Assembly (NCBI RefSeq): GCF_000003855.2
Contig: NW_003101680.1
Location: 2,688,729-2,752,728 of the forward strand
Source: Blastomyces gilchristii SLH14081
Lineage: Eukaryota > Ascomycota > Eurotiomycetes > Onygenales > Ajellomycetaceae
Length of the DNA: 64,000 nucleotides
Direction: 5' to 3'
Below, one piece after another: positions 11,481 through 24,104 of the stretch. Every line of letters starts with the position of its first letter. Within the stretch, counting starts at the first letter, position 1. Both the position numbers and the translations under genes were made by a program. Under the pieces are notes generated by a model that worked only from the letters and a program-made list of their open reading frames with translations, did no database searches and had not been told where the DNA came from.

Positions 11481-13617
11481 ATGGATTTAGTAGGGGGCGA
11501 CTCGCCCTGGGGTGGTAAGCTAGGCATCATCGCTCTCTCCCCTCACAGATTACATACAGTCAGTACATCTAACAATTGTTGCCTCTCGCAGACGTTCCGT
11601 CCCAGTCCACACCTACCGAAAGGCAAGAATCTTCTGCCACTGGTACGCAACCTGTGTCCCTCTAATGACCTGCAGAATAGATCAAACTTGAACTCTTGTT
11701 GACCCCAATGGTTGCGCATAGCAAACGAGACCGAGCAACGCCCCCTCTCAACCTTAACAGCCCCCCGATCTCCGCTAGGCAGAGGACCGCGCACCCCTCG
11801 CAAAATCAGCGCACAGGCAACGAGGCTGGAAGCCGTCGACGACTCTCTCGATCCGCTTGGCCCGTTGGGCGACAAGTCCTTCCCTTCCATCCCGTCATAC
11901 CCGGACCAAGCCCCGACCCCTCCCCGAAAAGAACCTTTCGCGAGCAGAAATGTCCGTCCGGCCTCATCTACATCCCAGTCGTCCGCTGGCGGGTTGATGG
12001 ACTCTGTGGACTTGGACGATGAGGGCCAGCCTGCGCGTGCGAGAATGAAGGGCCCTCCGCCTGTCCACTCCCCTATTGATGCCCCGAAGCGCCAGACGCA
12101 GCCAAGTATTCCTGTCGAACAGGCTGCGAAACCGTCGTTTGAGATTACAGTTGGAGATCCGCACAAAGTTGGGGATATTACAAGCAGTCACATTGTATAT
12201 CAAGTTAGGACGAAGGTCCGTACCTTCTCTTTCTGATGTTTACGAAAGGCATTTCTCCTGTATCTTAGCTGACAGCGATTTGTTCCCGCAGACTACGTCT
12301 AAAGCGTATCGGCAACCCGAATTCACAGTTAGCCGGCGGTATCGAGATTTCCTATGGCTATATAACTCGTTGCACAGTAATAACCCTGGGGTCGTGGTTC
12401 CCCCACCTCCGGAAAAGCAGGCTGTGGGCCGTTTTGATACAAACTTTGTTGAATCGCGAAGAGCCGCATTAGAGCGTATGCTCAACAAAATTGCCGCGCA
12501 TCATATACTACAGCACGATGGAGACCTGAAAATCTTCCTGGAGAGCGATACTTTCAACCTGGATGTGAAGAACAAAGAGAACCGCGAACCAGATATCGGC
12601 CAAAGTAAAGGCATGTTCAGCTCATTAGGCATATCTGTTGGCGGGCCGGGCAAGTTTGTTGAACATGATGATGTGCGTGAATTCCCCTAGGATGATAATA
12701 TGGGAGAGTGTTTTTTTTTTTTTTTTTTCTTTGTGTGCGTGTTGTATAGTTTGGTTACTAAATCTCCACAGTGGTTTCACGATCGCAAAATATACCTTGA
12801 TGCCCTGGAGAATCAGCTGAAAGGGTTATTAAGAGCCATCGACACTGTGGTTGCGCAACGAAAGGGCCTTGCGGAGGCTGCGAATGACTTCTCAGCATCG
12901 CTTCATTCCCTCGCGACTGTCGAACTTTCTCCAACGCTCTCAGAACCGCTCGAGGGACTATCAGATCTACAGCTAAGAATAAAGGAACTCTACGAACGCC
13001 AGGCCCAACAGGATATTCTGACGCTAGGAATTACGATTGACGAATATATCCGCCTAATCGGAAGTGTCAAGATGGCATTCTCTCAACGGCAAAAATCTTT
13101 CCACAATTGGCACGCGGCTGAATCGGAACTTCAAAAGAGGAAAAACTCCCAGGACAAACTCCTCAGACAGGGCAAGTCCCAGCAGGATAGGCTGAACCAG
13201 GCTGCCGCAGACGTGGCTGATGCGGAGCGGAAGGTACATCAGACCCGTCTTTTGTTTGAAGACATGGGTAGAATTATGCGGAATGAGCTAGAGAAATTTG
13301 AGAAGGAGAAGGTGGAGGACTTTAAATCTGGCGTCGAAACGTTTTTGGAGAGTGCTGTTGAGGCTCAGAAGGAGGTTAGTTTCCGCCGCCAATTTACTCA
13401 CCAGCTCGCGTCCTCCACGGACCTCATGACAAAATCACTGACTTGTGTCATCTCGTAGTTGATTGAACTTTGGGAGACATTCCTCCTACAACTTGATGCT
13501 GACGACGATACAAACCCTTATTACAACAAACTTGAACCCGCAACGTCGGAGGCTGTGACAGGTGCTTCCGATGGCGGACATGATGTAGAGCCTACTACCA
13601 CAGAACAGGAGGCATGA
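11481..13617 (+). CDS. vps5: Vps5-like retromer sorting nexin (6 exons, 573 aa)
   Basis: Membrane-binding subunit of the retromer, which tubulates endosomes and returns cargo receptors such as Vps10 to the Golgi. Exons: 11481-11514, 11592-11642, 11722-12215, 12292-12672, 12772-13374, 13459-13617. All introns are GT..AG and the frame closes. The N-terminus (about 1-150) is Pro/Ser-rich and disordered. The PX domain lies at about 155-290, with the RRYRDF phosphoinositide-binding motif at 208-213 and the PPPPEKQ loop after it. The BAR domain, rich in coiled coil, runs from about 321 to 560 and includes the YLDALENQLKGLLR segment and a long Lys/Glu/Gln-rich helix. The acidic tail ends TEQEA. Splice site GTCCGT at 12216 is non-consensus but gives the conserved join TKTTSKAYRQPEF. 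Intron 4 has a run of about 19 T (12711-12729). Confidence 0.94.
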
Positions 13618-14217
13618 TTATCAGGGTATTTTCGTTTCCGTTACTCGTTTCTTCCTTGCTTCCTCTATCTCCTACTTGTGCGCAACAACTGTATAGCAGA
13701 GAGTAAATTTGATGATGACATTCCGAAGATTTGTTCCTTTGTGAGTTACATAATTTATGCCGTCGAAATTATCGAACCGTCTTGTCTGGCCATAGTTTAC
13801 GTCTGCTAGGATCATATATTTCATTTCGGTGATATATTTCGTACTTTGACCTTGGAATGCTTGGAATGGCCATCAGGCTTCATTGAGTCGCTCGACATGG
13901 GTATATTCGAATAATGAGCCCTCACGCCTAACTTAAGATGCATTATGCAGGCCTGGTCCTATCTTCCACGATAGCTGTCCTAGAATCTAGAGAAGATATC
14001 ACTACATCGATCTGTTAATATCACATTCACAGTAATTCACACTACACTATACAGAACATACAAGAAGAGGGAAAAGTTTCTCAACCAGGAAAAAAACAAA
14101 ATACTCCATACATATTCATACAATCCCATATATAAAATAATAAAAAAAAAAAAAAAAGCAAGTCTTAGCACAGAAACATAGGTAAACAATTAAAGAAGAA
14201 GAGGAGCCTAGATCCCC
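13618..14217. other. Convergent intergenic region, vps5 and bL31m
   Basis: Two convergent 3' ends share 600 bp. An A-run at about 14141-14158 lies near the bL31m 3' end. No gene is recognised. Confidence 0.55.
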
Positions 14218-14799
14218 TTATTTCTTCTTCCCCTTCCCTTTCCCCTTCTCCGGCTGAGCCTCCTGACTCCCCTCCGTCTGACCAAACGAGCTAATCAAAT
14301 CCAACAAATTATCCTCTTCCTCATCCTCCTCAAACTCAAACTCCACAGCCGTATCCTCAGCCTGCTTCGCATCAACCCCAGCCTGTCCTGCCGCAGCAGT
14401 CGTAGTAGTGGTAGCAGGAGTAGCAGACGCAGCAGCAGCAGAAGAAGCTCCTTCCGCGGCCGCCGTACCCGTCGCATCCCAACTCCGACCAAACTTGCTT
14501 CTAAACGCCGCTAGCCGCCCTGCCTCATCCTCCTCGACGTTTCGCAGCTTCTCGCTGGACGGGTTCCACAGTGGTGCGTTGCGCGTGTCGCGTGTTGAGC
14601 GGTAGACGGCAATGGGGGAAGTGGTGCGGTGGGTGAAGGTGCTGCCGTCCGAGAGGGTTATGAGCTGGGTGAAGGTGTATGGGCGCTTGGGCCGTCTGAG
14701 GAGTGTTGCATGTCTGCATTGTGTGTAGATGAAGGTGGTTCTGGTGGGATTGGAGAGGGCGGTGGTGGATGTCCGGCGGATGGGGAGGTGGAGGGACAT
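14218..14799 (-). CDS. mrpl36: Mitochondrial large-subunit ribosomal protein bL31m (193 aa)
   Basis: Single-exon gene for the mitochondrial counterpart of bacterial L31 (yeast Mrpl36), a structural component of the mitoribosome. The N-terminus is basic and Ser/Thr-rich with few acids (MSLHLPIRRTSTTALSNPTR), fitting an import presequence. The core at about 35-65 (RRPKRPYTFTQLITLSDGS, then FTHRTTSP) and the NAPLWNPS segment match the family closely. The middle is Ala/Thr-rich low-complexity (about 113-140), followed by an acidic stretch (FEFEEDEEEDNLLDLISSFG) and a Lys/Gly tail. The length is close to fungal orthologues. The Ala-rich insert is the least conserved part. It is divergent from the flavin-reductase-like gene. 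Confidence 0.88.
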   Translation of the reverse strand: MSLHLPIRRTSTTALSNPTRTTFIYTQCRHATLLRRPKRPYTFTQLITLSDGSTFTHRTTSPIAVYRSTRDTRNAPLWNPSSEKLRNVEEDEAGRLAAFRSKFGRSWDATGTAAAEGASSAAAASATPATTTTTAAAGQAGVDAKQAEDTAVEFEFEEDEEEDNLLDLISSFGQTEGSQEAQPEKGKGKGKKK

Positions 14800-15156
14800 T
14801 CTTCTCTTGCTTGATGACTTTAGCGTATTGGGGGGTTATTGGAGGGACGGTATCGATTTTGAACTAGGTATTCGGGCGTTTAATTGAATTAATTGCGCCC
14901 GGAAGAGTTGGGATTGTTAAAAGAGTGACCGTGGTGGTGTCTTCCATATTGAAGAATAATTAATTTTTTGATATCGTCGCTTACCTAAGCGACTTTTTTC
15001 CAAGATTTTGATTTCATTTTCTATCTACTATCAAGGTTGACTAACGGGAAGATGCAATTGTCTCTCTCTTCTTAAAACTGTGGACATATGCTTCATCACT
15101 TTAAAAGATGAATGGCTGCAGGAAAGGTATCTTCTGGACCTTAATCATTCAGGAAG
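14800..15156. promoter_or_regulatory. Short bidirectional promoter region
   Basis: 357 bp separate the starts of bL31m (leftward) and the flavin-reductase-like gene (rightward), both with mitochondrial-looking N-termini. An AT-rich centre (about 14950-15030) could hold both start regions. No specific operator is recognised. Co-regulation is an inference from arrangement only. Confidence 0.4.
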
Positions 15157-16284
15157 ATGTTGCCGGGCGGCTGTTTCTCGAGCCTCCGCAGCACTCAGGG
15201 AACCAGGGCGTTCTTCTACTTGCACCATAACGTCAAGCGGCCGCATCTACATCCACATCATGGATACCTGGCCTCCTCCCCTACAAGGGGCGATTACCCT
15301 CGTTTCTACGGGCTACTTCGAACCATCCTATCCAAGCATGCCTCAAGTATTACGGATTCAATCCGCCCAGTTTTACCCGGTCGCATCCCGCGAGCCACCT
15401 CTCCGCAGAGCACGAACAATTCATCGGATACAATCGTGCGACGCACAGATTACTACACTTCCCAAACAAATGCTGCTGAAAACGTAGTAATCGTGGACGA
15501 GGATACCTGTGAACCTCCAGAGGCCACAACGCGAACACAGCGTGAAGCAACTAGTGCCCCCGAAAACCAAATCGGCGACCAAGTGCGCCTGCTCATGCGC
15601 CGTGTCCCGCACCCCGTCGCAATAATCACATCCACCGACCCGAAAGCGCCCACAGCACAGACTGCCTTTCGGGGCATGACAGTCTCCTCCTTCAACACAG
15701 TAACGCTCTATCCGGAAAGCATCGTCTCATTCAATGTGAAACTCCCCTCCGAAACGTTCAACGCCATCCACGCTTCGTCCCGTTTCCTCGTCCACCTGCT
15801 GGCGCCCACGGATGCAACTGCGCGGCTGGCCAGGGACTTCTCCCGAGGAAATGCAAATGTCATGCTTGCTGATGAGAGGGAACGGTTTTTCAAATTTGTC
15901 CCGATGAGCGGGGGCCATGATGGTGGGTGGGCGCGGTCATCGATTACGAAGGGGGAACCGCCCCGTCTTGCTCTGATAGGCCATGCAGCGGAGATGGGCG
16001 GCAAATCCTCCTTTACCACGGAAAAGGCACGAGCAGATGCAAGCGGTATCACTACACCTATCACGAGTACAGATTATTTCCCATTCATCTTCGAATGCCA
16101 ATATCTCCCGCGGAGCGTCAAAGTAGGAAACCACGTCATTATACTGGGGCGGGTAGTGAACATCATTCGCCAAGAGGCAGCTGGTGCATCCGATCCTGTA
16201 GAGGCACATAGTCCGGAGCATTTATGCTTGACCTACGCTGATACGCGGTTCTGGAAAATTGGAGAGAATATCTCGGTGGGCTGA
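15157..16284 (+). CDS. Flavin-reductase-like (FMN-binding split barrel) protein, 375 aa
   Basis: Single-exon gene. Residues from about 145 to 372 show the flavin reductase-like domain: QVRLLMRRVPHPVAIITS at the start, FRGMTVSSFNTVTLYPESIVSFNV (the flavin-binding strand-loop), FLVHLL, an FECQYLPRSVKVGNHVIILG segment, and a C-terminal LTYADTRFWKIG. Such proteins bind FMN and typically pass electrons from NAD(P)H to flavin; the partner of this one is unknown. Residues 1-65 are Arg/His-rich with few acids, suggesting a mitochondrial presequence; residues 70-140 look disordered. The start at 15157 is the first in-frame ATG after the leader. Conserved sequence begins much later, so a downstream start cannot be excluded. 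Confidence 0.85.
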   Translation: MLPGGCFSSLRSTQGTRAFFYLHHNVKRPHLHPHHGYLASSPTRGDYPRFYGLLRTILSKHASSITDSIRPVLPGRIPRATSPQSTNNSSDTIVRRTDYYTSQTNAAENVVIVDEDTCEPPEATTRTQREATSAPENQIGDQVRLLMRRVPHPVAIITSTDPKAPTAQTAFRGMTVSSFNTVTLYPESIVSFNVKLPSETFNAIHASSRFLVHLLAPTDATARLARDFSRGNANVMLADERERFFKFVPMSGGHDGGWARSSITKGEPPRLALIGHAAEMGGKSSFTTEKARADASGITTPITSTDYFPFIFECQYLPRSVKVGNHVIILGRVVNIIRQEAAGASDPVEAHSPEHLCLTYADTRFWKIGENISVG

Positions 16285-17479
16285 GATTGGGGGGTCAGTT
16301 TTGGGGAATTGGCGTCCTTTATACAACACAATATAATACATATCACTAACTGCTGCTTTAATAAATATGGGGTAGAAACGGAGGTTCACATTGAGCTGCG
16401 TGCTTTCTAGGTGTTTGTTGTAGATGGATTTTTTGATATATGTATACATATATCCGTCAGGCGTTTACTCTAGTGATTATTTTCACTCTCCTTCGCTTCA
16501 CTCATCCCAATAGAATAAATAAAATTTTATACTAAAGTACTCCTCCCATTCAGGGACTCTACATGCTTACGTTGAAGGATCGAACAAGGCCCCAGAGAAA
16601 GCATAGACTTTACCTCTTAATATCCCTTTTCGGCGTATGGAAGGAAGCCGTGTGTGGGGTTGGGTGCCTCCATTTAACACATTAGGCAGGGTGTTCTACG
16701 AAATCATAATCACGTCATGAGAATGAAAAAAGTGGAAAAAAATGCAGAATACGAAAGAAAGGAAGGAGGAATGAAAGGAAAGGAAAAAGTAAAGCCATAC
16801 AACTGAACGATGGAATGATGGGTTTAAATATATTCGCTCAAGATGTCTGATGCCTAAATAGTTCTTTGTGGGATTCAAAAAAAGGATTTTGTGCGCAGAA
16901 AACTCTTTTAATTTTACCTACTCTTGTCCTGATTGCTGGTTGGCAGTCGTTCTCCCTTCCCGCATTGTCTAATGGCCAAGAAGGGCAAAGAGAGTTGTGC
17001 AAGCTTTCGATAGGGGAATTCCTCTTCGTTTTCTCGTCTCCTCCTCCTTCCCCCTTCCCGGGTACGTACTCCTAAGTTCCAAGCTGTACATTAAGTTGTA
17101 CATTTTGTCCAACCACACGCCAAAATCCGAGGGAAAAAGTTTTATAAACATGTATGTCCGTAAGACTTTTCGAAAGTATAATGTACGCTGTAACTAAGCA
17201 TTTCCGCCACATACAGTGAGAAACTGAGTTGACAGTGCTGAGCGGTTGGTCCCTGGATGCACGATAGGGGTAGTAATAATATTGGAAAGGGCTAAAGTAT
17301 GCTGAAGTCATGCATGAGAATTTTGAGGTCTATCGAACGTAGCACCGCTAGTTTCTCTCCGGTATCTAGAACGCAAGCCAAAGGTTGGACGGGTTAAGCA
17401 GGCACGTGGAGGTAGATGTAGCAGGACAACAATGCAATATCGAAAAGGACCGAAATGATGAAAGGACGTTCTACAACTT
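16285..17479. other. Convergent intergenic region
   Basis: 1.2 kb between the 3' ends of the flavin-reductase-like gene and acrB, probably mostly their 3' UTRs. A/T-rich patches occur at 16500-16530 and 16725-16800. I see no convincing coding frame. Confidence 0.55.
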
Positions 17480-20400
17480 TTAGCACCAACTCGGTTTCTC
17501 TCGACTAGAATGAGGGCTTCCGCTCCCACTGTCAGTGCCGCTACCACTACCGCTAGCGCTGCCTTGGCTACCAGCTCTGGTAAACCGGCGAGCACTTGGC
17601 CCAAAATGTGTTGCACGTTTTGGGTTAGTCTCGCACGTAGAATCAGGCGAATCTCGTAGTCGTGTTGGGAGCTGCTCTGCTGGCAAGCTAGCACCAGAGA
17701 AATTGGAGAGTGATCGATGGCGGTGCGTGATTAGTTCGGGTCCAAAGAAAGGGTCAGCGGTAGCCAATGGAGAGGAAGGGTATGGTTGTTGCTGCTCCAC
17801 ACTCATCAGATGGGAAGTAGCTACAACGGGCGACATTGAAGTTTGGCGGTCGGTAAATCCCCCGGATTCGTTGACACCAAAGTTGGCGTAGATTGAGCCC
17901 GAAAAGGATTTCGTAGTCAAAGGCATTGGAGACATCGTAGATGTGCCAGCTTCATGAGGCGGTGGATTGGTTCCTGGTAGATTGCCTTCCGGAGTGAGGG
18001 GCCCTGCACTCATCAGCATTTGTTGTTGTTGCTGCTGCTGGTAGGCCTGCTCTACGGCCGTAGCTTGCTGCCAGAGGTGCCCCGTCCGAATCTGATAATC
18101 CTGAATCGAGCGAGTAATGCTTGTTAATTGATCGTTGAAGCTTTCTTCGATACTAGCACGTTCGCGTTCCTTAGCAAGCTGCTCCGCCGCTCTCCGTTCA
18201 AGCTCATTGAGACCCTGGTTATTAGCACTTGTAATGCGTTCATGCTGTTCGGTTAGTCGCTGTTGACGCCCTTGGAGTCGCTCCCGCTTCTGGATGGCCG
18301 AGGCCAGTTCTGATTTCGCTGAAGCTACACTACGGTTTGCCGTCCTCCTTGCGGCGTCCACTTCCTCCTTGAGTGATTTCACCCGATCCATCTCTTGATC
18401 AAAGGCACATTTTCGAGAATTCCACTCTTCTAGTTCCTCTTCCGGGGTAGCTTTTAGATTCCGTAACTGAACATCAATGGCGATAGTAGCTTCTTCGGTC
18501 TGCTTAATTGTGCGCTCAAGTTGTAGCAATCTTTGCCTCTGCCGATTTTTATCGGAACCACCGCTGAGACGTGTATTGAAGTTATCAACCTCTTTCTTCA
18601 ACTTGGAAATAAGTAGCTTGTGATCATTTTTTGACCGCTTGAGCCGTGCACGACGTTCATTCAACTTTGCCTCGGCATTCGCAATGGAATTTTTGATGGT
18701 AGTGGTGGGAGAAGAGGGCCGGAGAGATTGCCGTGGCGACGGTGACACATTAATGGCCGAGAGTGCTGCAAGACTATGTCAGTGGTAGTTCTATAAAGAG
18801 AATATATGGACTTAGATTGGATTCGTTTTACCTTGGTCTGTGTCGGGGGTGGGCGGAGTTTTCACACTCATGACACAGATAGTTTCATTCGTATCGTTGC
18901 GGATGAAGCTGCAAGTGTACGCACAATCTGGCGCCAGCCCGGAAATTTCACCTCTCCAGCAGACAAGCGAGGGTTCGTCTGGGTTCTTACGTACTCTAGA
19001 AAGAGTAACAGGAGCCCAGTGAGCACCGTTAACTCTGATATAAAAAGGTTGCCCTCGAACATCCTGATCGCTATTCTCGTATATAGCATCATCTACTTGA
19101 GCAAAATCGCTTGCCGCGAACATAATCGAGGAATTATCTACCTGTGTAATCCATATAAAACCATCGTTCAAAGGAAGCCCTTCGACATCGTCCTCAGTGA
19201 CCGGGTGGTGAGGAGTGGACCATGTTCCATTTCGCGAATGATCATACTCTCGCATAACGGTGACTTTGGTACTGGCCAAAGCAGCCCAAAACGGTTGTCT
19301 ACTTCTCACTTGATTCGCTTGTCTTCGTCTTCTCTTTGCGCTGGAAAGTCGTTCTCGGTTTTCCTTTAGTAGTGATGGTCCTATGACAGCACCATCAGGG
19401 GTTAAAAGAGACGCACCATTCGTAGCAGATTCGAACGCAGATGAATCGACGTGAGTTGGGGAACCGGCAGATGCTTCCGTGTCAGTTCGTCTTCCGGATT
19501 TTGACGGTGTGGAAGAGCGGTTTTTGGCCATCGAGCGCCTTGCCATAGCAGTGCCTGCTTGTGCAAGGATATGAACAGCAAGTAGACTTCGCAACCAGCT
19601 TGGGGGGGATGGAGGCTCTTTCCGTCGCCATTCTTGAGGAACCAGGTGGGAATATTGAGCGAGCGTATCCGTAGTTATAAGTTTGGCCGACAAAAGGTAA
19701 CTGATAACAAAGTCCTGAACACCTTTACTCCGAACGACGTGCACGATCAAAACCATCATGACGCAAAAAGCATTGACTCCTTCATTTTTCCCCGAGCTGC
19801 CTCCTCCCATCGTGATCGCAACCTGGACCTGAGCGAGATCTATGGCAAAATTCTGCGCCCACGTCCACATAAACAGACCCCAAACCAAGAGACAGAATCC
19901 ATCCATGGCGATCATAGTTGAAAGTGACGGAGTTCCGGCCGGGCCCTGGAAAATGTCGAAATTCGAGGTCAAAACGTTCGTGGACACACCGGCAGGAGGC
20001 ATGAAGGTCAAAGATGCAAACAAAAACTGGACAAGGGTCAAGACGATGGGAGGCAATTGTAAGAGAAAGATAAGGATCGCGATAGTGTCGTACATCGGGC
20101 ATGATTTGAGAATCGCAGAGGCCAAAGAAAACGGGTTTACCGAGCTGTTCGACGATGTCTTCTTCAACGACGAGGCGCCACCGGCTGACTTGTCCACGTT
20201 TGTTGAAGTTTGATCCCCAAACACAGTTGCTGGCATGACTCCTCCGTTCGTCGAAGCGAGTGGGAACGAGTGTCCGTTCGACATGGTCGCGCTGACTTGT
20301 TCATATCCGTTTGCTTGAGCCCGCCCGTTGGATTCCATCTTGGTTGAGTACGTTATCCCACCTAGTTCGTGATACTTGGCAGGCGTTATTGCTTGAGGTT

Positions 20401-20578
20401 GACCTGACGGAGTGCCTGAGGCGTGCGAAGAGGGCGCGGGCAACTGTGCACTATTAGGATTGCCATTCAGGTGGCCATTTGACTTTGACTTGGCGAGCTT
20501 TTTCCCGGTAACAGCGATGCCGTTCTCATGTCGATTTCCGTGATGAGTCTTCCTGCCCGTGCCTCCTGGTCGTGGCAT
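17480..20578 (-). CDS. acrB: AcrB-like ubiquitination-network signalling protein (2 exons, 1010 aa)
   Basis: Exons 20578-18832 and 18765-17480 are joined by a 66-nt GT..AG intron that restores frame. In Aspergillus nidulans AcrB acts with CreD and HulA in a ubiquitin-dependent network affecting carbon source use and acriflavine resistance. Visible features: a basic, disordered N-terminus with the [14 protein letters not shown] and KSNGHLNGN segments; hydrophobic segments at about 164-193, 221-243 and 268-283, which match the three transmembrane helices known for AcrB; a long coiled coil from about 605 to 830 rich in Lys/Glu/Arg/Gln; a Gln run at its end; and a Ser/Gly-rich tail ending KPSWC. 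The length is close to the A. nidulans protein (about 1015 aa). I chose Met 20578 rather than the in-frame ATG at 20680 because the MPRPGG start begins the conserved N-terminus. The extra 34 residues look unrelated. Confidence 0.9.
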
Positions 20579-23500
20579 GGACGAGGGATTCCGATCTGCC
20601 AGGTCCAAATCCACTTGGCAGGCGTGGGCCAAGGAACGGACACGCTGGTGAAGAGAGGGATGAGGGAGGGAGAGGAGCAAGTCGCGGAGGGGCTAGAACG
20701 AGAGAGACGAGAGATAGAGAAAGTGAAGAAAAACGAGGGCGCTGTCACAACGTCAATCAATGACTGTTCCAGCGAGAAGTTTGACGTGACGGTGACTGTT
20801 GCTGCTGGCGGGAGAGAAAAGTGATGCTGTCGGGTAGCGGTTTCAAGAAGTCTGCCTTCTGAGGCGTTGGTGGGTAGCGAGACCTGCCCGTACCGTACGG
20901 ATACGTTCAGATTACCTGTATATACTTTGACTCCGTAATATGACGGTACCATGGAAGATTCTGTCTGGTTTGGTAATGAGCTTGGCAGCTGCACCTGGCT
21001 GGTATTCACGCGCAATATTACGATGTGCGGATTCCTCTGCATGAAGATCAAAATAACACCACGAAATAGCTCCGTACTCCGTACTCTGTACCCCGTACGT
21101 ACGCTGTATTTGTAACGGCATTTACTTCCAAGCTTCCTGTTGGTGACTAAGCTATTTTTAGTTCTGGTACAGTACAAAACATCTTGATGATAGTAGCAAG
21201 CACTTGCACAGGTTTCTTAAGTGCTGACAGAGACATATCGAATAAATGCAATCGGAATTCATCGGGTACGGCCTGGACAGATTCAATGGCATACGCTCCA
21301 GCTAGAGATGTAGGCGTTGTTGGACCAGCAGATGCCTCTGCGACATCCTAGGCTCAGTGCTAACACAGATGTGGCTACGCAAATCAGCACTCTCTGTGGG
21401 GAAATGCTGCCAAGGCTCACAAGGCCGTGACAAATCCTCGGCCTGGAGCATCCGGGTAATTGGAAATTTTCGAATTCTGCTCCTGTTGATAGGCCAGGAG
21501 TGTTGGAGTTTGTGCAGAGAGGAGCTAGGCCTGGCCCCCCAGCGCCTAGTTCACAGATCTCAGTGGCCATCCTTGTTCGAGTCGTTAGCTCAGTCAAGTT
21601 AGTGCTGGTGTTTCACACTTACGATGGCCTCCCGATACACGGATACGATCCAAAATACCAAGCCTGCTAAAACCCGTACAGTACGGCACATCATACATCG
21701 CCCTACCATAGTGGGGAAAAAAATTCAAGGCTTGAGGTCCGAGCTTGATTGACGGAATTTTGGCAGCTGCTCGGGTAGTCAGGACTCGAGACGAAAGGGA
21801 CGTGAACGAAATTCAAATGAAGAATATATTTCAGAACTTTCCCTCCTTCAAACAATAAACAAGTCAATCGCGTAGCTGACAACTGGTGTTGTATGGGGAG
21901 GCCGTCGTTTCAGCGCTAGCCCCTCCCTCGAAAACGATGTTAAGCATTGCCAGCTGGGCGAGTCAGATCATCCCACTAATACCTTGCTTGTGGGAAAGCG
22001 GCCATTGATCAGGACAGACACAGGTCACCCGCACTCCGCCGGCCCGCGCATCGGGTTCTCTAAGTTCGTAAACCCGAGCTAGAAGAAAAGTGCTGTTTGG
22101 ACGAACAAATACGAGTTTAACTTGAGAAATTGGGAAAGGATGGGCGCTGTATTTGCCCAGTTGGAAAATGAAAGAGTTCATCTCGGCAGCCCTGCTGGTA
22201 GTCGAATTTGAATGAATCGGTGCTAAATTTTAGCCCGACACACTTTCTCACGGGTCACTGCATGGCCGTGACTCACAATGGTTGAGAGGTCTTCTCTCCA
22301 GTCATGAATGTCCAGGCAAAACTATCTGGCAACCATTAATGGAAATGCAGACCAACAAATTTGTTTTATCGGAGCGTGGGGTGTGCACGGCTGAGTTGGA
22401 AGATGGCCATGACTTCATCAAATGAGACGAGAATAATACGGAAAATGGGGTTGCTGATGGCTAAGGGTTCGCAGTCATGGTTCACACAAAGACAGATGAA
22501 TTGATATTCTCGCACCGTGTCAAATTAACTTTCTCAGGCATGTGGTGGATGAACGTTGCTGCTGGGGCCAACCTCCATGCGGATTGCAGGTTGGATCGCT
22601 TTTGGGTGCTTAACCACAATTGATAGTGATTGATGATGATCCCAGCGTTGATATGAATAGCGGGGTTGGAATATCCTTCCTTTTCCCTTTCAGAGGCTCA
22701 AGGATGAAAAAGAACGTGTTACTACCGGCAGGAGGGGAAAATTCCTTGTTTCAATCAAAGCCTACTTACACACGACTACAACACTGAATGAGCTGTCTTC
22801 AACCGGAAGGGGAAGGCATGCAACAACTCAACGGTAACTAGTTGGATGACTATTTTGCTGTAACAAGGCAACACGGGATTGACATAGGCATGCCTAGGTG
22901 GGTAGTTTGCGCTGGCGGGCCAAGCAAGTTCTACGAGCGTGCGGATGTGGGATCCTAGCCGAAGAGCCCGGCCGAAGTCCTTACACCCCTAAGAATAGAG
23001 CCACCACTTGCCGTAGCTTGATGTTCAATTTGACATCAGAAAAATCATCAGCAAAAAAGCTAGAAGACGGATAGCTAATCAATCTTCAGCGCTCTGGGTT
23101 TATTAGTGCACTACCCCCCACGATACATTCGTTGCTTACAACGCACGGATCAGACGCTGGATATGGCTTCCTGTTGACCGCCTGCAGAAACAACACTGAG
23201 AGGAAGAGGGAGCTCCTCCGCAAAGTGCTATGTGATGGACGACCTTGACAAGCTTCAAGATTCCTCCCGTTCGCCACGTTTGGGACCGGAGTCATTTCAT
23301 CAGCCTGAGTCAAGGGAGTCAGCAGAGAGATGTGTGCCAATTGGACGCGGTTCGAAGCCTTGATATCCTCACATTGGTCAGTAGAGGTTGAGTTCTGGCA
23401 TATTTCCCTGACTATCCGATAGGACCGATGGGAGAGCTTGTGCCCGTGTTCAACAATCACCAAGCTACATCATACATGTACAGTACATATCCTGATAGTC

Positions 23501-24104
23501 GGCCGCATCATTACACCTGATCGGGAAATCGGGTACTAGATGACAGCCTCAGGGGAAGACGTGACCATACTGTAACGTATCACTGCGTATTAATATTACG
23601 GCCAACCGGTAATACCAAAACCTTCACGCGCCGAGAGTGAGGAACCTTGGAAACAATGGAGCCCGAGTGGGATAGACTTTCCTGATGTCGAAGTGTCAAT
23701 TTCAATATAATTGTGCCTTGTTGTGCAATGGAGAACCAGATATTACCATTACTGAGAATTTCAAGGATTGGGAAAGAGAGAACTCCACTTGAGGAAGTTT
23801 GAATTCAGCAAAGTTTATCATCAAAAAGGAACAAAGACTTAAAATGATTTAAAATTTAAAATGAACAAGTGGAAAGATTCATATAAATTAATGGGGTGAG
23901 TTTTGAGAAAGCATCCAAATCAGTCCGTGATGCCTTAATTAAGCCTTGAGTGTTGTGTAACGGGAAACACTGGATAGCAAAAGTGGATATCTCGAAAACT
24001 TGCGTGTAACAAAATCATCTTAACATCTTTAAGCACTCACCACCCGGGGACCACTTTCTATATGAATACAATCTATATACCCTTAGACAAATTTGACATA
24101 TATA
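20579..24104. other. Long intergenic region upstream of acrB
   Basis: 3.5 kb of ordinary base composition between the acrB start and the 3' end of the thioesterase-like gene. The first kilobase should contain the acrB promoter. A run of overlapping CCGTACT/CGTACG words lies at about 21067-21107. The short open frames (21283-21597, 21963-22181, 23086-23463, all minus) have no recognised domain and no supporting splice structure. A non-coding RNA cannot be excluded by eye. Confidence 0.5.
21067..21107. repeat. Clustered CGTACT/CGTACG words upstream of acrB
   Basis: Four close occurrences of CCGTAC-type words in about 40 bp, including the palindrome CGTACG, 490-530 bp upstream of the acrB start. 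Similar TACGGAGTA words recur elsewhere in the island (9151-9158, 20892-20901, 21673-21682). They may be a short dispersed repeat or protein-binding sites; function is unknown. Confidence 0.4.

Noticed and set aside
23086..23463. 125-codon minus-strand frame in the acrB upstream region
   Set aside because: No domain recognised, no splice or context support; chance frame cannot be excluded.
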